From NCBI GenBank assembly GCA_028690725.1, contig JAQVAR010000040.1, positions 1 through 6,348 of the forward strand: a stretch of DNA of 6,348 nucleotides, in the 5' to 3' direction. The notes under the pieces are model-generated. The model made no database searches. It was not told the DNA's origin and saw only the letters and a list, made by a program, of their open reading frames with translations. Source of the DNA: Candidatus Iainarchaeum sp. Its GTDB lineage: Archaea; Iainarchaeota; Iainarchaeia; Iainarchaeales; JAAZKV01. Positions 1 through 2,587 of this stretch are shown here, in pieces. Each line of letters starts with the position of its first letter. Positions within the stretch are counted from its first letter, which is position 1. Position numbers and translations under genes: made by a program.

Positions 1-294
1 TTCATCATGTTCGTCAATAAATTTTATTGCACCATCTTTTGGTGCTAATGCAGTTAATTCTTTACCATTTTTTATCAATTGTACTCTTACACATTTCCTT
101 ATCCCAGAATTTGGTTGTTTTGCAGTAACTCCTCTTTTTTCTAATACTATTCCTTTTCCTTGTGGTGATCCTTCTAATAAGTCCCCTTTATTTCCCTCTC
201 TAATTTTTAGTTTTTTTGCTACTCTTCTATCTTTTTTACGCCATTTTTTCCTTTTTCTTTCAAGGCTTAACGCTGCAAATTCTCCATAACCCAT
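1..294 (-). CDS. rps12: Small ribosomal subunit protein uS12 (S12), 3' end cut by window edge
   Basis: The first 98 codons of ribosomal protein uS12 are visible; the gene runs off the window at position 1. uS12 sits at the decoding centre of the 30S subunit and helps tRNA selection. The protein starts MGYGEFAALS, has a very basic N-terminal arm (residues 12-32), then the family signatures GIVLEKRGV (48-56), AKQPNSGIRKC (58-68), RVQLIKNGK (70-78) and FIDEHDE (92-98). Archaeal and eukaryotic uS12 proteins are about 145 residues, so roughly 45-50 C-terminal residues lie outside. The ATG at 294-292 is chosen because GGTGAG (305-300) lies 6 nt upstream; an ATG at 308-306 is out of frame and overlaps that site. 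In the conserved loop the residue after PNS is Gly, where many homologues have Ala. It follows nusA after 75 nt, the usual archaeal order; rps7 would be expected next. Identification is secure. Confidence 0.96.
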   Translation of the reverse strand, partial: MGYGEFAALSLERKRKKWRKKDRRVAKKLKIREGNKGDLLEGSPQGKGIVLEKRGVTAKQPNSGIRKCVRVQLIKNGKELTALAPKDGAIKFIDEHDE

Positions 295-296
295 TC

Positions 297-313
297 TTGC
301 TCACCATTTTTTT
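297..313 (-). repeat. 17-bp direct repeat, copy next to rps12
   Basis: The minus strand reads a run of seven A followed by TGGTGAGCAA. The identical 17 bases occur at 1160-1176. This copy covers the rps12 ribosome-binding site. Part of the match is a homopolymer and part is the common GGTGA signal, so chance or functional convergence is possible. Confidence 0.5.
300..305 (-). promoter_or_regulatory. Ribosome-binding site of rps12 (GGTGAG)
   Basis: Read on the minus strand this is GGTGAG, matching the archaeal anti-Shine-Dalgarno pattern. GGTGA ends 6 nt before the ATG at 294, the same spacing as at rpoA1 and rpl30e. It decides the start against the out-of-frame ATG at 308-306, which abuts the site itself. 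Confidence 0.8.
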
Positions 314-352
314 AAATAAAATAATATATATTTTTATTAAACCCTTTTAAAA
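314..352 (-). promoter_or_regulatory. AT-rich gap with possible weak promoter for rps12
   Basis: This is most of the 75-nt gap between nusA and rps12. On the minus strand it holds a TTTTAAAA element (352-345, inside the palindrome CTTTTAAAAG at 353-344) and, closer to the gene, an A-run followed by TATATATT (330-323). If TTTTAAAA were the TATA box, transcription would start near 321, about 27 nt before the rps12 ATG. If TATATATT were, the start would fall on the Shine-Dalgarno site, which is less plausible. Sequence this AT-rich produces such matches by chance, so co-transcription with nusA is equally possible. Confidence 0.3.
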
Positions 353-369
353 GTCTTTGTAAAAACATT

Positions 370-765
370 TTAATTTAAAATCATCTCCAACCCATAATTC
401 CTTTCAACTAATTCTTTTACTGTTTTAAATCTTCTAATATTTATAAAAACCTTTTTTTTGTTTTCCAAATCAAGATTTAATAATAATTTTTTACTCTTTC
501 TTTTAACCTCATTTATTTTTACATCAAATGTTTTTGATAAAACTTCTTCTGGTTTCTCATAATACCCAATTATTTCTATTTTTTTCTTTAATTTTTTTTC
601 AAGTTCTTTTACATTCATTGCTTTTTTTCCAATGGCTTTGCCAACTTCTTTTCCTTTTACTAAAAACGAAATTATATTGCCTTTAACAATACAATCCTTT
701 GCTGATACTCTTGAAATTTTTTCAAAAGCATTAATCAATAAAATATCTTCCATTGAAAACTTCAT
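370..765 (-). CDS. nusA: Archaeal NusA-type KH-domain transcription factor
   Basis: This 131-residue protein corresponds to the short archaeal NusA, which is only the two KH RNA-binding domains of bacterial NusA and is usually about 140 residues. The N-terminus (MKFSMEDILLINAFEKISRV) and the segment VGKAIGKKAMNVKELEKKL (41-59) match the family and its first KH domain. The second KH domain (about 78-130) ends with KELVERNYGLE, the counterpart of the usual final helix. Both KH nucleic-acid loops are worn: the expected GxxG is GKKA at 46-49, and the second reads INIRR at 108-112 where family members have roughly IGKGG. RNA binding may therefore be weaker or different. Position between rpl30e and rps12 is the standard archaeal context and strongly supports the call. 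The start is ATG 765, not GTG 774: the GTG belongs to the ribosome-binding site, and the homologous N-terminus begins at the ATG. The gap to the rpl30e stop is 18 nt, so the two are probably co-transcribed. Confidence 0.88.
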   Translation of the reverse strand: MKFSMEDILLINAFEKISRVSAKDCIVKGNIISFLVKGKEVGKAIGKKAMNVKELEKKLKKKIEIIGYYEKPEEVLSKTFDVKINEVKRKSKKLLLNLDLENKKKVFINIRRFKTVKELVERNYGLEMILN

Positions 766-769
766 TACA

Positions 770-774
770 ATCAC
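770..774 (-). promoter_or_regulatory. Ribosome-binding site of nusA (GTGAT)
   Basis: The minus strand reads GTGAT, a five-base match to the archaeal Shine-Dalgarno core GGTGATC, ending 4 nt before ATG 765. A naive ORF caller would use the GTG at 774-772 as a start, adding Met-Ile-Val. No Shine-Dalgarno match lies upstream of that GTG, so it is better read as part of this site. Confidence 0.6.
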
Positions 775-783
775 AATTAATGG

Positions 784-1101
784 TTACTTAACAACCTCTT
801 TTTCAACTAATTCTAATACTTTGCTTTTTCCTTTGTTTATTACCATTAATGTTGAAATAACAAATGGTTTTCCACAAATACTTCCTAATGTTAAACCATC
901 TTGTTCAAAATCAAATGTTTTTTTTTCTTCTACTTGTGCTAAATACAATAATTTTTCTTTTTCAATAATAGGAATATTTTTTGAAAATATTATTAATTGT
1001 CCATTTCCTTTTAACAATTCTTTTTGACATTGTTTTTGCCCAAAAACAACTTTTCCTGTATCAACAGCTCTTCTAATTTCTGTGTTTGCATCAATTGCCA
1101 T
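784..1101 (-). CDS. rpl30e: Large ribosomal subunit protein eL30 (L30e)
   Basis: This 105-residue protein is ribosomal protein eL30, of the L7Ae/L30e RNA-binding fold. Family marks are TEIRRAVDTGKVVFG (8-22), a lysine-rich helix QKELLKGNGQLIIFSKN (26-42), and LTLGSICGKPFVISTLMVI (70-88), matching the usual LGS-x-x-GKPF segment. Length is normal (about 95-105). The C-terminal tail VLELVEKEVVK runs slightly longer than many relatives. The start at 1101 is supported by GGTGAG at 1112-1107. In yeast, L30 represses its own expression by binding a kink-turn in its transcript; that is knowledge of a distant relative, and no clear kink-turn was found here. The gene is separated from rpoA2 by 213 nt containing a good promoter, and is followed by nusA after 18 nt. 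The archaeal order rpoA2-rpl30e-nusA-rps12 confirms the identity. Confidence 0.95.
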   Translation of the reverse strand: MAIDANTEIRRAVDTGKVVFGQKQCQKELLKGNGQLIIFSKNIPIIEKEKLLYLAQVEEKKTFDFEQDGLTLGSICGKPFVISTLMVINKGKSKVLELVEKEVVK

Positions 1102-1106
1102 ATTTA

Positions 1107-1112
1107 CTCACC
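1107..1112 (-). promoter_or_regulatory. Ribosome-binding site of rpl30e (GGTGAG)
   Basis: GGTGAG on the minus strand, with GGTGA ending 6 nt before the rpl30e ATG at 1101. The TGA inside it is also the stop codon of the possible short upstream ORF (1170-1108), so termination of that ORF and initiation of rpl30e would compete or couple if the ORF is translated. Confidence 0.8.
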
Positions 1113-1170
1113 GCACTTTTTGCCTTTTGGCAAAACCCACACTAAATTTGTTTCGCTTTTTGCTCACCAT
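1108..1170 (-). CDS. Possible 20-residue basic leader peptide upstream of rpl30e
   Basis: An ATG at 1170-1168 opens 20 codons beginning MVSKK and ending KRQKVR, then TGA at 1110-1108. Eight of 20 residues are Lys or Arg. It is in the same frame as rpl30e, with only GTA AAT between its stop and the rpl30e ATG, and its stop lies inside the rpl30e ribosome-binding site. No Shine-Dalgarno precedes the ATG (upstream is an A-run), although a poor TATA-like CTTTATTC lies near the distance a leaderless start would need. I do not recognise the peptide. A regulatory leader peptide, a tiny basic ribosomal protein, a relic of an older gene start, or pure chance are all possible. Confidence 0.22.
   Translation of the reverse strand: MVSKKRNKFSVGFAKRQKVR
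1118..1135 (-). other. Short GC-containing hairpin just upstream of the rpl30e ribosome-binding site
   Basis: On the minus strand TTTTGCC, loop AAAA, then GGCAAAA form a perfect 7-bp stem with a 4-nt loop. It ends 5 nt before the rpl30e GGTGAG. In the transcript it could affect ribosome access or be a protein-binding site; it lies within the possible 20-codon ORF, so translation of that ORF would open it. The hairpin geometry is seen directly; a function is inferred. Confidence 0.5.
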
Positions 1171-1176
1171 TTTTTT
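1160..1176 (-). repeat. 17-bp direct repeat, copy in the rpl30e leader
   Basis: This is identical to 297-313 (seven A, then TGGTGAGCAA). Here GGTGAG is not followed by a start codon at normal spacing; the next codons are AAA AAG CGA. It therefore looks like a ribosome-binding site without a gene start, unless the ATG overlapping it opens the 20-codon ORF. Confidence 0.5.
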
Positions 1177-1196
1177 TGAGAATTTTTTTGAATAAA

Positions 1197-1214
1197 GAAA
1201 AAAAGTTTTTTTTC
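1197..1214 (-). other. A/T-only inverted repeat in rpl30e leader
   Basis: On the minus strand GAAAAAAA and TTTTTTTC are separated by AC, giving up to 8 bp (7 with a realistic 4-nt loop). It is weak because it is nearly all A-U pairs. The U7 run also resembles the U-rich signals at archaeal 3' ends. The A-run could instead pair with the U-run of the hairpin just upstream (1224-1230), so the two structures could be alternatives. Confidence 0.3.
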
Positions 1215-1223
1215 CCTACTCCA

Positions 1224-1247
1224 AAAAAATAATTTTCATTATTTTTT
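1224..1247 (-). terminator. 10-bp hairpin with GAAA tetraloop and U-tract (rpoA2 terminator or rpl30e leader element)
   Basis: On the minus strand AAAAAATAAT, a GAAA loop and ATTATTTTTT form a perfect 10-bp stem closed by a GNRA-type tetraloop, ending in a run of seven T. It lies 67 nt after the rpoA2 stop but downstream of the TATA box at 1282-1289, so transcripts from that promoter would carry it about 12 nt from their 5' end. Read as a terminator it would stop rpo operon transcripts; read as a leader element it could attenuate or stabilise rpl30e mRNA. All stem pairs are A-U, so stability is modest. Confidence 0.45.
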
Positions 1248-1281
1248 CTTCTCAAGGCTGAAACAATTCTCTTGTAGAATG

Positions 1282-1296
1282 TTTATAAATGTTTTT
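1282..1296 (-). promoter_or_regulatory. Archaeal BRE/TATA promoter for rpl30e-nusA-rps12
   Basis: On the minus strand AAAAACA (BRE-like, 1296-1290) is directly followed by TTTATAAA (TATA box, 1289-1282), close to the archaeal TBP/TFB consensus. It starts 18 nt after the rpoA2 stop codon. The usual spacing of about 26-27 nt from box centre puts the transcription start at the A at 1259, in the context TCAG, which fits an archaeal initiator. The leader before the rpl30e ATG would then be about 158 nt. This is the best promoter match noticed in the non-coding parts of the window. Confidence 0.65.
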
Positions 1297-1314
1297 GCTG
1301 ATTTGAAATTGATT

Positions 1315-2577
1315 TTATTTCATTAGTAGTTCTACCATTCCTGTTCCTACTTTTATTGGTTGGCCTGCTATAAGATTTTCTACTACTCCTGTTAATTTTT
1401 CTTCTTCCCCTTTGAATGCTGCGTCTAAAAGATGCTTTGTTGTTTCTTCGAATGATGCTCTTGCAAATGGTGATGCTTTTAGTTTTGTTATTCCTGTTCT
1501 TACAACGCCTTTTATTTCTCCTGTGTAGGTCATTAAATCTGCTAATAACATTATATGTCTTATATCAACTGCTATTCCATTATCATCTAATACTTTTTTT
1601 AGTTCTTGTGCTGTTAATTGTCTTGCTGCTTCTATTCCTAATATTTTTGATGTTTCTATTATATCATTTGTAAAAACTCTTGATTGGTCAATATATTCTA
1701 ATTTTAATACTGCTTTTAAATTACTTCCAGATGTTTTTATAATGTACTCGTTTTCTTCTTTTACTAATAGAGTTTTTTCTATTCCTTTTATTCCGTGAAC
1801 TTTTTCTTTTAACAAATTTAATAATTCTTTTCTTATTTTTAAATAATCTCCTTTTTTATCTATTTGGAAATGTATAGTATTTTCCATTTGTCTTGTTTTT
1901 AAATCTTTTAATCCTTGTTTTATTGTTTCTGAAATTTCATCTAATTCTAAATTCAAATTTTTTACTTTTTCTTTATCAATTTCTATTGAAAATTTTAATT
2001 CTTCAAATTTTTCATTTAACTTTATTATGTCTTTTACTCTTACATCTATTAAGCTTTTTGCAAATTTTTCTGCTTTGCTTTTATCTTTTTTTATTTCATC
2101 ATTTAAATAAATTGTCATTGTGGGATATTTTGCTTTGCTTCTCCCATCAACTATTTCTTCCATTCTTTGTATTCCACTTCCAACAGAAACTTCTGCCGAT
2201 CCTGCAAAGTGTTTTGTTCTTAATGTTAATTGTGTTCCAGGTTCTCCTAAACTTTGGGCAGCAATTATTCCTACTGCTTCTCCTGGTTCTACTAAACAAT
2301 TATCATATTTTTCTTTTATTTTGTCTGCTAATTTGTCTGTTTGTTCTTTGTTTAATTCGAATACTTCTGATACTGCTACTATTTCTTCTAATAATTTTTT
2401 TGTTAATGGTACTTGTTCCCAACTTCTTTCTTCTTCTTCATAAACCTTTTTATCATTCTTTTTTTTATCTTTTGTTTCTTCTATTTCTTCAATGACTTCG
2501 TCTGTTTCTTCATCTTCTTGATTACTTGTTTCTTCGTCAAGAATTTCTTCTTCTAAATCTATTATTTCATCAGTCAT
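1315..2577 (-). CDS. rpoA2: DNA-directed RNA polymerase subunit A'' (Rpo1C)
   Basis: This 420-residue protein is the C-terminal portion of the archaeal RNA polymerase largest subunit; with A' it forms one half of the catalytic cleft. Residues 95-146 carry the family core: VEPGEAVGIIAAQSLGEPGTQ, then the trigger loop LTLRTKHFAGSAEV and a GSGIQRMEEIVDGR segment. The C-terminus has the expected DIRHIMLLADLMTYTGEIKG and SPFARASFEETTKHLLDAA motifs and ends in a GQPIKVGTGMVELLMK tail. Two trigger-loop region residues differ from the common archaeal pattern: TFHYAG is TKHFAG (Lys122), and GLPR is GIQR. The protein is a little longer than usual (about 390-400) because of an acidic N-terminal extension: 19 of the first 35 residues are Asp or Glu, followed by a lysine-rich patch. 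The start at 2577 is fixed by AGGTGA 4 nt upstream and by the 8-nt gap to rpoA1, so the extension is very probably real. Translation is likely coupled to rpoA1. Confidence 0.97.
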   Translation of the reverse strand: MTDEIIDLEEEILDEETSNQEDEETDEVIEEIEETKDKKKNDKKVYEEEERSWEQVPLTKKLLEEIVAVSEVFELNKEQTDKLADKIKEKYDNCLVEPGEAVGIIAAQSLGEPGTQLTLRTKHFAGSAEVSVGSGIQRMEEIVDGRSKAKYPTMTIYLNDEIKKDKSKAEKFAKSLIDVRVKDIIKLNEKFEELKFSIEIDKEKVKNLNLELDEISETIKQGLKDLKTRQMENTIHFQIDKKGDYLKIRKELLNLLKEKVHGIKGIEKTLLVKEENEYIIKTSGSNLKAVLKLEYIDQSRVFTNDIIETSKILGIEAARQLTAQELKKVLDDNGIAVDIRHIMLLADLMTYTGEIKGVVRTGITKLKASPFARASFEETTKHLLDAAFKGEEEKLTGVVENLIAGQPIKVGTGMVELLMK

Positions 2578-2581
2578 TTAT

Positions 2582-2587
2582 TCACCT
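2582..2587 (-). promoter_or_regulatory. Ribosome-binding site of rpoA2, overlapping the rpoA1 stop
   Basis: AGGTGA on the minus strand, sharing its first two bases with the TAG stop of rpoA1 (2588-2586), and ending 4 nt before the rpoA2 ATG at 2577. The layout implies that ribosomes finishing A' are placed on the A'' start, suiting 1:1 production of two halves of one polypeptide. Confidence 0.85.

Noticed and set aside
314..338. AATAAAA/TTTTATT inverted repeat before rps12
   Set aside because: All A-T, 7 bp with a 9-nt loop in nearly pure AT sequence; expected by chance and of negligible stability.
772..774. GTG start for nusA
   Set aside because: The GTG is part of the GTGAT ribosome-binding site for the ATG at 765; family N-termini align with the ATG.
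632..1027. Plus-strand open frame of 131 codons spanning nusA and rpl30e
   Set aside because: It is antisense to two recognised genes, with no ribosome-binding site or recognisable protein; a shadow of the A-rich coding strand.
1140..1172. Kink-turn (eL30 or L7Ae binding motif) formed by GGTGAGC and GCGA in the rpl30e leader
   Set aside because: A GA/GA pair flanked by a 2-bp GC stem can be drawn, but no complementary C-stem exists on the other side, so the motif is incomplete.
1231..1239. Small ORF starting at ATG 1239 (minus strand) in the leader
   Set aside because: It has seven codons before TAG, no ribosome-binding site, and its ATG forms part of the hairpin stem and loop.
1893..2495. 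Long plus-strand open frames, for example 200 codons here and others at 2120-2443, 3575-3907, 4729-5214 and 5924-6286
   Set aside because: They lie antisense inside rpoA2, rpoA1 and rpoB. Their products are low-complexity Leu/Phe/Ser-rich strings, as expected from the T-rich complement of AT-rich coding DNA.
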